A stretch of 64,000 nt of DNA from Periconia sp. R9002 (lineage: Eukaryota; Ascomycota; Dothideomycetes; Pleosporales; Periconiaceae), in assembly GCA_023627715.1 (NCBI GenBank), contig JAMAHW010000096.1, positions 1-64,000 on the forward strand, written 5' to 3'. Positions 34,136 to 45,150 of this stretch are shown piece by piece (within the stretch, counting starts at the first letter, position 1; each line of letters begins with the position of its first letter). The position numbers were made by a program, and so were the translations under genes. A model generated the notes under the pieces. That model ran no database searches and was not told where the DNA came from. It saw only the letters and a list, made by a program, of their open reading frames with translations.

Positions 34136-35467
34136 CTCGATTTTCTCTATGAGTGAATCAGATAGGTTGGTTTTTGGCGTGGAGCTGCTCTAGGCTACAG
34201 AAATTAATCAATTGATATCCTTGATGCTTGTAGTGGATTGCTAGGGCGCGCTACCCTCAAAGAGGCGTACCTAGCCCCCAGCAAAAGTAAATAAATTACC
34301 AGATTCGGAACTACCTACCTATGCTAAGCCGCAATCCGCTCACCGCGAGCGAACACTATTCCGCCTCTCCTTTCTCCCTTGTGGCTGAGCTCTGCCGTCG
34401 CAATCCGCATACCATTCCCATAGCATTGATAGGTACCATGACGCGCAGTTCCACACACGCGTAACCTATACGACAAAGAAGTACCGACAGGCGTACCCGA
34501 AGGCGTACCTGCAGGTATTGATACCTACCTACCTACCTACATAGTTCCGGTCACCTTTTTTTTTGGTAAAAAGGGCATTTACCTCGGTGAATTATGACGT
34601 CCCACTTTTTATTCCGATTTGAAAGCCAAAAACTTTCTCAATTAGGGAACTTTGTACGATAACTTGCGTTTCTATCTGCATTGCGGAACAAAAAAAAAAC
34701 TGAAATCGATGGATGGTCCGGTGCGGATATTACGATACAGGCCTTAAAAGGGTCGAGTGTCGCCTTATTTTTGCCATCAATTGATAATTGTTGCTGACAT
34801 TGTGTAGGTGAGTGTTGGACGCAAGAAGGGTAGCTGTCTTTTGAAAACACGTTTTTGGGATTCGTTGAAAGGAAGGAGTGACAGAACGGAACTTTCGTAT
34901 GTAAGTAGGTTGTCGTGGTTGCCCACCTGCACATCAATCTTCGAGGGTAGCTTGAGGCAGGTAGGGTGGGGGCCAAAACCGCACCCACCGGCGCCACCTC
35001 GCTCATACGCAGAGTCACAGGGACTCCACGCCCCGTTCATCACTTTCACTCTAAACTCTACAATCACTAGCTCTCGCTCGAAAAGTTACTCAGTAAGGTG
35101 CATGTGGCTTATTTGATGGATGCCTAGTTACCTACGCTACGTTACCTAGCTTGTCCTGCCTCACTCACTCGCAAGTACCACCGACCGACGGCTCAGCCTC
35201 ACTCTTCGCACTCCTTGCTTTGCTTGCTTCGTTCAATCTCACCTGGGCGAGTCCGTCCGGTCAAACGCTTTTAAGTCGTGTGTGTGTGTGTGTGTGTGTG
35301 GGAAAGTATACAGGTACCTACATTTTGTATCATTTAAGAAGTGGGTGCGCTGCGTTTCTTCTAGACGTGTTTTCACCCGCCGCCCGCACTCATATATATC
35401 TCTCATCTATACCCCATCGTCACACAACCCCCAACAACCACCAACAAACGAAAAGAAAAGAAACAAA
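34136..35467. other. Intergenic region with simple repeats
   Basis: 1.3 kb without a gene. It has an ACCT tandem run (34523-34540), a (GT)n tract (35278-35301) and a TATA-like stretch (TATATATC, about 35392-35400) before the next gene. Leader sequence just upstream of 35468 is C/A-rich. Confidence 0.5.
35278..35301. repeat. (GT)n microsatellite
   Basis: About 12 GT units on the + strand, upstream of the Gly/His-rich gene at 35468. Confidence 0.9.
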
Positions 35468-35899
35468 ATGGGCATCCTATCCTTCCTCCGCTCCAAAAAG
35501 GACAAGAAGAAGTCGTCCACAAAACCCACCTCCTTCGCCCCATCATCCGCCCCCTCTACCTCCACCAACACAGCAACCCTCCAACAACAACAAAATGCAG
35601 CATACCTAGCCACATCCAGCATCGCCGTCGACGACACGGCTGTGCAGCAGTCGTCGCAGCAGTCTTCGTCGTCGCATCATCACGGACATGGGCATCATGA
35701 TCATAGTAGCAGCGGCGGCGGCGGAGGGGGAGGAGGGTATCACTCTTCCTCAAGCCATCATGGGCATTCCGGGGGGTATTCTGGGGGTGATAGCGGTGGT
35801 AGTGGTGGGGGGTACTCAGGTGGAGGAGGGGATTCTGGAGGGTACTCGGGTGGAGGAGGGGGTGGTGATAGTGGTGGCGGTGGTGGTGGGGGGTTTTAA
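35468..35899 (+). CDS. Gly/His/Ser-rich protein with Lys-rich N-terminus
   Basis: 143 residues, single exon. The start MGILSFLRSKKDKKKSS suggests N-myristoylation plus a polybasic membrane-binding patch. Then follow Pro/Ser-rich and Gln-rich stretches (NTATLQQQQN, VQQSSQQSSSS), the metal-type His cluster HHHGHGHHDH, and a long Gly/Ser tail with GGYSGGDSGG-like repeats. The protein must be largely disordered. The ATG at 35468 is preferred over the in-frame upstream codon because the true N-terminus starts there and the leader is C/A-rich. Its layout matches the gene at 27400-27606. No biochemical function is known. Confidence 0.7.
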   Translation: MGILSFLRSKKDKKKSSTKPTSFAPSSAPSTSTNTATLQQQQNAAYLATSSIAVDDTAVQQSSQQSSSSHHHGHGHHDHSSSGGGGGGGGYHSSSSHHGHSGGYSGGDSGGSGGGYSGGGGDSGGYSGGGGGGDSGGGGGGGF

Positions 35900-36914
35900 T
35901 GGGATGATGTGTGTGGAGAAGGGAGGGAGGGAGGGAGGGAGGGGGATGGTGGTGGTGGGCTTGTTTTTTTGAATGGATGTTGGGGTGTTGGGACTTTGGG
36001 TATTGATGTGGTTGTTGGGATTGGTTGTGATATTCGACTACTGCTCGTGTGGCCATCAATGGCTTTTATGTTCTCTGGGCTAAGGATGGGTGGATTGAAG
36101 GGATTGGATGAATGGATTGAACGGAACAATTTGATGAAACTTGTGTGTGTGTTTGAAGACGGGTTTGATTTCGATTCTTTCTTGCTCGTTTTTCGTCCAA
36201 CGAGTTGTACTTGTAATATATTCATCAGTAGGTACATGTATCCCCACTCAGGACGATATTGAAGGGGGAAGAAAAAGAAAGAAAAAAAAAAAAACACCGA
36301 GACCGAAACTCATGCAAGTTACCTTTTGAAGCAATCTGTACATGCAAAAGAGGGAAGAGTAGAAAACAGCGGATCGGGAATTGCGAAAAAAAGATGGGCG
36401 TGAATACATACATACATGTTTACACGCGAATCCATTCTCCGTTAGCCATTTACATCATATTTGCCGTCTTAGCACGCAGACGCTGATTGGATGGTCAAGT
36501 GTGGGGTATGTGGGTAAGAGTAGGGAGGTACTACTGCTGAGCCAGAGTGTGGAGAATGTTCCTGCATGTGGTGGACTCACTAGGACGGGAGATTGCCATC
36601 ACAAAAATCCGCGGCCCCATTGAACCGGGACCGGCATATCAACCTTTGCTACATCACAGTTGGCACACGCACAAAGACTCACGACAAGAAGGAATGCTGT
36701 TCCCATGGAAATAGTGTATTGTTGGTTCATCAATTCATATCTCGTTTATCCTTTTTTCATATGTATAGGTACGCAGACCCACATTGAATGCTGCCACAGT
36801 GTCGACGTGGTATTCGTCATAAAGCAAATCCTTGCTGCCTATGACCTCGTGTCTATCATCAAATCCCTCCATGGGTCCATCTACGCGGGACTGCACCACC
36901 TATAGGCGCGGCCT
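35900..36914. other. Intergenic region
   Basis: 1 kb, beginning with a (GGGA)n tract (35921-35945). Several overlapping low-complexity frames occur on both strands but none looks like a gene. It is the 3' flank of the Gly/His gene and of the mannitol gene. Confidence 0.4.
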
Positions 36915-38084
36915 TCACGAGCTCTGCACCTTCTTCACGATGGGAACGATCTTCTCGTACAGAGGGTGCGACTTGTCCAGGCCAGTGATCTGGGTCGTGG
37001 CATCCTCGGCCGACTTCTCCTTGAGAATCTTGGCGAGCTCAACCGACTCGTCGTCACCCTCGACGTTCTGGAAGCGGAGAGCCTGCTCCACCGCACCGAG
37101 GAGAGCATCGACCTTCTCACCACGCTCGGCAAGCTGGGCAGCGGGGCCAATGAAGCGCTCCTTGCGAGAAAGCTTGCGGAGGGGAGCACGGCCGACACGC
37201 TCGACATTGTCTTTGAGGGTGGGATTGGAGATGCGAGCGATGATGGTGTCGACGTAGGTGTTTTGCTCCTGGGCGGAGATGCCGTGCTTGTTGATGATGA
37301 GGTTGGCAGTCTCCTTGACGGCGTCGCGGACGATGTCGTGGAGCTCCTTGTCGGCCAAGACCTCGTGAATGTAGGGGATCTTGCGCTGGTGGCCGTAGTA
37401 GGCAGCGGTAGCGTGTGAGGTGTTGACGGTGAAGAGCTTGCGCTCAATGTAGGGCTCGAGGTCATCGACGTAGTGGATGCCGTCAATCTCGGGCTTGTTG
37501 CCGCCGTTCTCAAAGGGCTTCTGCTCGACGCACCACTCGTGGAACTTCTCAATCTTGACGTTGAGGCCGGCGTTGGGCTCCTGCTGGGGCACAATACGGT
37601 CAATAGCCGAATTGGCGTAGCGGGCCAACTTGTCGATGTTCTTGAGGGTGTCCTCGCTCAGCTTGGCCTCGATGAAGCCCTTCCATGTGGTTGTGGCGTT
37701 GATGGCGTTCTCACAGGCGATGACGGCAAGCGGCTTGTCGGATTTACGGGCCTCGATGGCCTTTGCGACGGGTTCGGCGACAAACTTCAGGATGTTGGGG
37801 CCGACGGCGCAGGTGACGACATCAGCGGTAGCAATCTGGTGAACCACCTCGTCCATCTCGTATTTCGAGTTGATGGCCCGGTAGTGGTCGATCGTGAAGG
37901 TGCGCTCTCCGTCGTTGCCAATCTCCGTGACAGTGTACGAGGGGGTCTTCTGAAGGGACTCGATGATCGAATCCATCACATCGACGAAGACGACCTCATA
38001 GCCGGAGTTGTGAAGAAACTCGGCTACAAAGCCACGACCGATGTTGCCGCCTCCAAAGTGAACAGCCTTCTTCTCGTAAGGCAT
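36915..38084 (-). CDS. mpdA: Mannitol-1-phosphate 5-dehydrogenase
   Basis: 389 residues, single exon, close to the length usual for fungal Mpd1/MpdA. The frame extends to 38111, but ATG 38084 ([19 protein letters not shown]) gives the family start. Features are the N-terminal Rossmann NAD-binding loop [51 protein letters not shown], the substrate region [17 protein letters not shown], and the C-terminal helical [13 protein letters not shown]. The enzyme (EC 1.1.1.17) interconverts fructose-6-phosphate and mannitol-1-phosphate using NAD(H) in the cytosol, the first step of mannitol synthesis in many moulds. Antisense frames of 246 and 150 residues are codon-bias shadows. The gene symbol is given by family, not by organism. 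Confidence 0.93.
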   Translation of the reverse strand: MPYEKKAVHFGGGNIGRGFVAEFLHNSGYEVVFVDVMDSIIESLQKTPSYTVTEIGNDGERTFTIDHYRAINSKYEMDEVVHQIATADVVTCAVGPNILKFVAEPVAKAIEARKSDKPLAVIACENAINATTTWKGFIEAKLSEDTLKNIDKLARYANSAIDRIVPQQEPNAGLNVKIEKFHEWCVEQKPFENGGNKPEIDGIHYVDDLEPYIERKLFTVNTSHATAAYYGHQRKIPYIHEVLADKELHDIVRDAVKETANLIINKHGISAQEQNTYVDTIIARISNPTLKDNVERVGRAPLRKLSRKERFIGPAAQLAERGEKVDALLGAVEQALRFQNVEGDDESVELAKILKEKSAEDATTQITGLDKSHPLYEKIVPIVKKVQSS

Positions 38085-40505
38085 GATGGGCGTCTGCGGG
38101 GAGGGTATCAAAGGTCAATTGGAGTTGCAAAGGTGAGAGAGACTGGACCAAGTGAGGAGGAGAAAGAGATAAATGGAGGACGAAGAGGATTGAAGGGGCA
38201 GAGGGGTTTATAAGTGGTCACTGCTGAGGAGAGACGATGGTGTTATGGCGGGGTATTTGGCAAGGGAAGGAGCAGGGGAGGGGATGGTGGGGTGGGGTGG
38301 CAGGTGGCAGGAACGACGAATGGGCGGGGCAAGAAGGGGAGTGACGGGAAGGATTTCAGTCTTACCGGGCTGAGAAGGTGATGGTGTGAAAATTGGATGG
38401 ATGGTGTTGTTAGAGCGGTGTGCGAGAGAGAAGGTGATTGTGGCGAGGTGGAGGAAGAAGAAAGAAGAAGAAAAGAGCGAGAGACGCACGAGTAGGTGTT
38501 GTTGTTGAGGGCGCGTGCGTGGGAGGGAGCAACTGCGGGTGCGGGTGGGATGAGCTGGCCGCAGCAAAAGAGCCGCTTTACCGTATTGGGCCTGCCTTGG
38601 CTGTCTCTCTACTGTATGTGTCACTGTAGATATTAGTGGGAGCGGTGACGCGGTAGGGAGAGCTGGCTGACGTTAATCCTCTTCTGTACCTATCCTCTCT
38701 CACCGCGTGGGGGAGCAGGTGTTTGCTTATTATCACAATAACGTCTCTTCTTGTCCTCCCTATTACTTGACTCTTCTTTCCTGTCCCTCCTTCAGCAATA
38801 TCAGCCCGCCGTAGGACGAAAAAGAACCCGTGGACATACATGTACATAGATACACAACAAGGTACCAATATTAATGCCGCAGTGCCAGCTGCCCAACCTC
38901 ACCTCGACTGTGTCCCGGCCGTGGACAGACAGACAGACAAACAGTCCCCATCCGACTTGCTCCAGAGACAAGAAGTTTGAGAAGAAAAAAAAGCGCAATA
39001 CCTGTTTCCACTAGTCATTGTCCTCAGCATCGTGATTCTGCCCTGCCATCTGTCATTGTTTACCCATCGCATCCTCCGATGGGCGACGTCATGGCCCCAC
39101 GGTAGCTTCTAGTCGTCCATGTAGCTTCGGCAGCCAGTCCTTAGCTCCTGTCTCCAGGCCTAATCCGTCCTAGTATCTGCCAAGCTCCCCTCCCACCACG
39201 TTCACCATCTGTAGATTCAACATTGCTCCGGTCCGCCGTCGCTGATGGTTCGCAGGCCCCAATTAAAAAAAATATTAGGTACCTTGTATCACCGCGAACG
39301 CTTCTCAAACGTTCGATCGTTACACGCCGACTAATTGTATGCCCATTCTTGGAATTGCGCCGCCGTAGCCCTTCGCTCGTCACTCCCCAAGAAGTCGCCG
39401 GAAATCTGTCGATGCACCGAGAAGAAGCTTATGGATACCAATTCCAAAGGGGTCGTTTACAGCAATGAGACACTAGGAAGAGATTCACCGGCTGTCTTGA
39501 TGTCCAATCTTTTGCACTTGTAGCTCACCATCTCCTCCGAATGACCTCCCTGAATTTACAGTTTGGCCGTGCCCTTGTCGCAGTAGCATCAAGTTCAAAA
39601 CCGTCGACGTATCGGACAGGTACATTCTCTACATTCAGGTAAAATGGGTTCATCGCTCATGGACGAGATTGTATAATCGAAAAGTGCTACCGGGAACTTG
39701 AGTCTTGTTGCACACGTGCAATTGCACCTACCCACGCGTGACTGCACCAAATCTCCTCCCCCTGCCCACTCCAAAATCACCTTACGCCAAACCAAACAAA
39801 AAAAAGTCCAACAACAATAAAGACACGTGCAGAAGACCGCGCAGCCGTCCAAGACGGAAAACCGGCGGCGGTGCAGCACTCTATGTGTGGCGCCGTTGTG
39901 GCCGTGACATATGCCCCACTTTTTGACAACGCTAGTCGACTTGCAGCTTAGTTTGGAGATGAACCGGAGACGTGGTGCGCCACAAGTGGCGCCGATCTTC
40001 CCGAAGCGTCAATTATGGGAGATTGACCATGGAGACATTGGTTTGGAAGAGCGCGACGGGGTCGGGAGACAAGGTGAATTGTTCATTGTGAAGATGGGAT
40101 GATAACTCAGATGAATTGATGAGCATACATATGTAGACGACTGAACTTCTCTTGCAATCGGAGGAGAGGTGAGGAAAGGACCATGGACATGAAGCTGTAG
40201 CCATGACGTGCAAGACTTTGCCATGTTGATTTGATGGACAAGATGAAGTTCCACGGGCACTATCTAACTAGCGCAGCCACTGACGGCGCTGCAAAACATC
40301 CCAAACTTTGACATTCTCCAATCCCTTTTCTCCCTTTTATTGATTTGTTTTCCCTCCCCGCGGTCTCGTCCCTGCTTCTCCTTCCCCCCCTCCGCCCACT
40401 TTACATCACCATCCCTCGCGTCCATAGGTACGCGCGCGCCATTCATCCGTCACTCACGACGCATATCTACGAGGAAAGTTTGGGAAAAGGAACGCGAAAC
40501 AAGCC
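38085..40505. promoter_or_regulatory. Long intergenic/promoter region of mannitol and transporter genes
   Basis: 2.4 kb between divergent genes. Frames at 38208-38624 on the - strand and 39141-39926 are low complexity or chance. No convincing gene is found. The C/T-rich stretch before 40506 is a plausible leader. Confidence 0.5.
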
Positions 40506-42338
40506 ATGGCTGAACGAGGCGGCGAGGCCGCGAACTACTACGGCGGTGCGCCACAGCAGAACTCTTACTACCAAATGACGGAGCCGCAGGGCTATCCCCC
40601 GCAGCAGCAGCAACCTCCTCCACCGCAGTACACCCAAAACTATGCGCCCCCGCCCCAGGGTGTGCCCCCGCCCAATGGATATCAACAACAGCAGTACGGC
40701 GAGAAGCCTGGGTTCGATCAGACGTTCAAGATTGAGAAACCAAAGTGGAATGACTGGTGGGCCGGTGTCCTGGTGAGTTTCGGACACAGAGACATGCAAG
40801 CATTGTTGACGGTTTGCTGATGCGCGGAATTGAAGTTCATTGCCGTCTTCTTGGGATATGTCGCGACGTCGGGGATTGCCATCCAGGGTTATTCGCATAC
40901 AAAATCGTTCAATGGCGGCGGCATCTACGATGGCGGCAATAATTTCAGCCTGGATACCAACACCATTGTCCTTTTCGCATTCGTGTTGGCGGTCGCCATT
41001 GTGCTCAGTTATCTATACATGTGGTGCGCCCGCGCCTTCACCAAACAGTTCATTTGTATGTTTTCATCCTCTTTGCGAATGGGCCATGATTAACTGGTAG
41101 TAGGGATCACGGGCATCCTCAACATCGTGCTCGGATTCGTGACGGCCATTTACATGCTTTCGCGCCGGTACTGGTCAGGCGGGATCGTCTTTCTCATCTT
41201 TTCCGTCTTCTACGTCTTCTGCTTCATCAGCTGGATCCCCCGTATTCCGTTCTCCGTCGTCATGCTGCGGACTGCGATCGATGTGTCTAAGAGATATGGC
41301 CATGTGTACATGGTGTCTCTGATTGGAGGCGTGCTGGCTACTGCGCTGGGCGCTTGGTTCTCGGTGACGCTGACGGCCATCTATGTCAAATACCAGCCCG
41401 CGGCGAACAACCCGGCTTGCAATACGGGAGCGGGCGGGTGCGGCAAGGGCAAAGTGATTGGGCTGATTGTTTTTGTGACGTTTGCCATGTACTGGATGTC
41501 CGAGTACGTGCCAGTCTTTGCGGATGTGGAGATACAACGATACTAACAAGATTCGCAGATGGCTCAAGAACACCATCCACGTCACCATATCTGGCGTGTA
41601 CGGCTCATGGTACTTCATGGGCCCCAACCCCGACAACTTCCCCAAAGGAGCGACCCGCGGCGCCCTCAGACGCGCTCTCACGTACAGCTTCGGCAGCATC
41701 AGCTTGGGCAGTCTGCTCGTCGCCATTATCCAGTTCATGCGCCAGTTGTGCTCGGCAGCGCAGCAGAGTGCCGCCCAAGATAACAACCTGGTCGGCATGG
41801 TCATTTTCTGCTGCCTGCAGTGCCTGATTGGACTTCTCGACTGGGCTGTCAATTTTCTGAACCGCTACGCCTTCTCGTACATTGCGCTCTACGGAAAGCC
41901 ATATGTCGCCGCCGCAAAGGCGACATGGACGTACGTATCCCCGCCCCATCTCCATATAAACCTTTCGCGCTAACCAGCACCAGCATGATCAAAGACCGCG
42001 GCATCGACGCGCTCGTCAACGAATGCCTGATCGGGCCGGTCCTCAGCATGGGCTCCATGTTCGTAGGCTACACCTGCGCCTTCCTAGCCTACCTATACCT
42101 CGTCTTCACTTCCCCGGCGTACAACTCACAAGGCGGGTTCACCCCCGTCGTGGTGGCGTTTGCGTTTCTGATCGGGACCCAGATCTGCCAGATCTTCACC
42201 ACGCCGCTGAGTAGTGGGCTGGATACGATTTTTGTGGCTATGGCGTGGGATCCGGAAGTGCTGATGCGGGATCACTCGGATTTGTATCATCAGATGGTTG
42301 CTGTGTATCCGCATGTGCAGCAGGCGATTCATGCGTAG
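40506..42338 (+). CDS. PNS1: Pns1/CTL choline-transporter-like membrane protein
   Basis: A predicted 537-residue protein. Exons are 40506-40772, 40836-41055, 41104-41503, 41559-41930 and 41984-42338, with clean GT..AG junctions and a TACTAAC branch site at about 41541. The N-terminus (residues 1-90) is Gln/Pro/Tyr-rich and cytosolic (QQPPPPQY, PPPQGVPPPNGYQQQQ). Then follow roughly ten hydrophobic helices with CTL-type features, such as WWAGVLFIAVFLGYVATSG, RYWSGGIVFLIFSVFYVF, SWYFMGPNP and NRYAFSYIALYGKPY. The tail ends with MRDHSDLYHQMV. Pns1 proteins of fungi are plasma-membrane solute carriers of the CTL family with no settled substrate. Confidence 0.93.
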
Positions 42339-42824
42339 AGGGGTGGGGGTGGTGAGGGGAGTGGAGAGAGACCTAGAATGCGAGCATTCTTATTGTAACC
42401 TAGTACTGATTGCGTAGTAATCACTTAATTGTAATGTGTCGGATGCAGTGATGGAAACGCGATGAAGTTGTAGCATTCCGCAGTTGTGGTGCCGTTAGCA
42501 TAAGAACCTTGGAATTGATATCCAACGAACGCATCGCGTTGCCCGTGTAGACTATCACGCTCCTAGGAACCGCAGGTTCAACCCAACAAAAACGAAAAAG
42601 AAAATCAGAAATTAGAAGTATTATCCGTTACGCCATCTAGACTTTGCTACATATACATAGCTCTGAGCGCGTACGTTTTGGCGGTTCTTTTTGGTTTTAT
42701 TATAAGGGTGTGCGTACGTGCCATGGACTTACCTACCTACCTAGGTATTTACTAATCACCCTATTTCTTGTATCGTATTGGAAGTACCTACCTTGGTTAC
42801 GTACGTACGGTTACGGGTACGGAC

Positions 42825-42828
<4 letters not shown>

Positions 42829-42861
<33 letters not shown>
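42829..42861. repeat. (GT)n microsatellite
   Basis: About 16 GT units, downstream of the Pns1-like gene. Confidence 0.9.
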
Positions 42862-42863
<2 letters not shown>

Positions 42864-44211
42864 CTATCTGTCTTCCTTTGTCTTCGCAAAAACGATCGAT
42901 TGAGAGGAATCATGAGAGGTATTGATTTTAGGTAGGTAGGTAGGTATTGATTATAGGTAACGGACGGACGTTTGCTTGGCTGCTGGATGGATGTGGATAC
43001 AGGTGGATAGAATAGAGGGTGTTGTGTGTATGTGGAAGGGGGAGGAGGGTCTGAGGGTGTGTGAGGGTGTGTGAATTGGGGAGAGGGGGTTTGCAGAATT
43101 ATGTGGGTGTGTAGGGCTGTGGTTTGATAGAGGTGGAGGTAGAGGTGGAGGTGAAGCGTGGGTAAGGGATGACAGGGCGAGAGGGGGGAAGGGGAGTGGA
43201 GGTTTCAGGGGTTTGAAAGAGGGGAGGGGAGGTGGGGAAGAGGGAGTTCGTGTTAGTATCAGAGTTGATATTGGCGTTGGAGTTGGCGGTAGTAGGAAAT
43301 TAAGTATACGAGTGAGGGCTTTCTTGCAGACTGGTGTCGTGTTATGTCGTATCGTGGGATTTTGTGTTATAGGATTTCATAGAGGGATAAGGGCGGTGGA
43401 TAGAGCTGTAGGTATTAATGTCTATATTACACCGTGGGTTTTCAGGGATTTTGGAGGATTGTTAGGAAGATTTGAGGGTGGTTAGAGGGATGGAGGGGGT
43501 TTGGTTGGAGAGTAGATAGACGAGGGGTAATTAGGTGTGATGATGGGGTTGCTAGTGGGTAGTACGTTGCTTCGCGATGACTGACAGTTTTTGCTTGGAT
43601 GGGGGTGGTTTGTTCTGGGGGTTGGGGTAGGTATATATATATTCTCTTTCTTGCGTCACAGTCTTGCAACTCCGTTTCTCTCCTTCTGGTAAGGGAGGTA
43701 CATACATATATATACATGTATTCAAAGACGTATAATTTTCCGCGATGGTATGTTTTGCTTCACCAAATGCAGTGTTGCATTGATTGATGTCTAGATACGT
43801 CTCGACACCGCGGTGGTTATTCCCCCTCGAAATAGAGATTCGTGCTAGGAGAATCAGGATTCCTTGTATTCAATTCTGTTACGTTTGTCTCACTCTTCTA
43901 TTTACTAAGTGGGCTCAACATTAGCGATTAATAAGAGAAAGAGGGAGCTCGAGCGCGGAACGAACGTGCCGGGTGATTTGTTGGGATTTGGATTTTTGCT
44001 TTGCGTCTGCGGATGGGATTAGTGGGAGGATAGGAGTGGAATAGGGTCGGTTGGGATTTGGTATTGTGGGGGGGTTGTGGGGTATGGATTGACGTTAGGA
44101 GTAGTGGAGGTGGTAGCGTGTTTATATAGATTGTAATAGGGTTTAGTGGGGTAAGGTGATGGGCGGGGATTTTGTTGGTGTGGAGCGTGGAGTGGGTAGG
44201 GATTGAGGTGA

Positions 44212-44278
44212 GTGGGTTGGTTGTTTGGGCTGGTTAGTGGGTTGGTTGTTTGGGCTGGTTAGTGGGCTGGTTGTTTGG
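44212..44278. repeat. Tandem repeat, 25-base unit, about 2.7 copies
   Basis: Unit GTGGGTTGGTTGTTTGGGC plus TGGTTA, at 44212-44236 and 44237-44261, then a partial third copy. G/T only apart from a few bases. Confidence 0.85.
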
Positions 44279-45150
44279 ATATTGGGTTGGTTGGTTCTCG
44301 TTTGGATGAGGTATTTATGAAGTTTATAGAATAGCGGACTACTAACCTTGCTTACATAAAGGTAGCATGGATAGTTTTACTGTTCTTACGTGTTCTAGGA
44401 GTTGTAATGTTTATATTTAAGTCCTATACAATAGGAGTCCCAAAAGCATCTGTCTACCTATCTACTTACCTAGAGACGATAGTTGTGGTGTCGTTATCTT
44501 TTTAATGGATTCTTTTTCTGTCCAACATGACCCCCACTGATATTTCACTTTTTGGCGCTCTTTTTCTAGCTAGGTGAAACTCCTTTGAGTAGTTCAAGGA
44601 ATAAAAGGAAGAAATTACTGGCTTAGATTATTGGGAGTACTCATTATTGATTTCTTATGAAAGACGTTCATGTGGCGTTTCTCTTGTGTAGATACAGCAA
44701 GCAAGCCAATCGCTCTGCAATAATTGTATTTATATCTTGATGATTTTTTTTTACAAAGAGTGCCAGTCTCCTGGTACTTATGAAATAGATCGATATAGTC
44801 AGTGATGTGTTTGATTGATGATGGCATTCTACAATTTATTGCAGTTGCGCTGAGCATGAAATGCCCTTTTTATGTCAATTAGATCTTCTGACGGTGCAGC
44901 TGACTATGTGCAGAGTAGGTTATTGCTGTGGAGCGTGTTGTGATGTTCGGGAAAATAGAGCGCGAATTTGCAAAACATTCGTGTATCCTCTGGAAGGGAG
45001 AAAAACGGTCGAAAAATAGTAGTCCGCCGCAATGACTTTTATTTTAGATTCATAAATGGATAGTCACAATGTAATTCTCATGCTATGACTGTCCCAACGA
45101 GAAAATTAACCGAAAAAGAGGGACACTGCAAGGGTGATGATCGCCCGAAA

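Larger units (their letters stand above)
42339..45150. other. Gene-free, G/T-rich, repetitive region
   Basis: 2.8 kb without a convincing gene. The + strand from about 42980 to 44340 is conspicuously G-rich and C-poor, with many GGG and GGGG runs (for example 43180-43250). It includes a (GT)n tract (42829-42861), TAGG/TACC-like motifs and the 25-base tandem repeat at 44212. Such runs could form G-quadruplexes. Confidence 0.6.

Noticed and set aside
37473..38213. 246-residue + strand frame
   Set aside because: Entirely antisense to mannitol-1-phosphate dehydrogenase. Strong GC3 codon bias explains the open frame.
38208..38624. 138-residue frame on the - strand
   Set aside because: Pro/Ser/Leu-rich upstream region of the mannitol gene without motifs.
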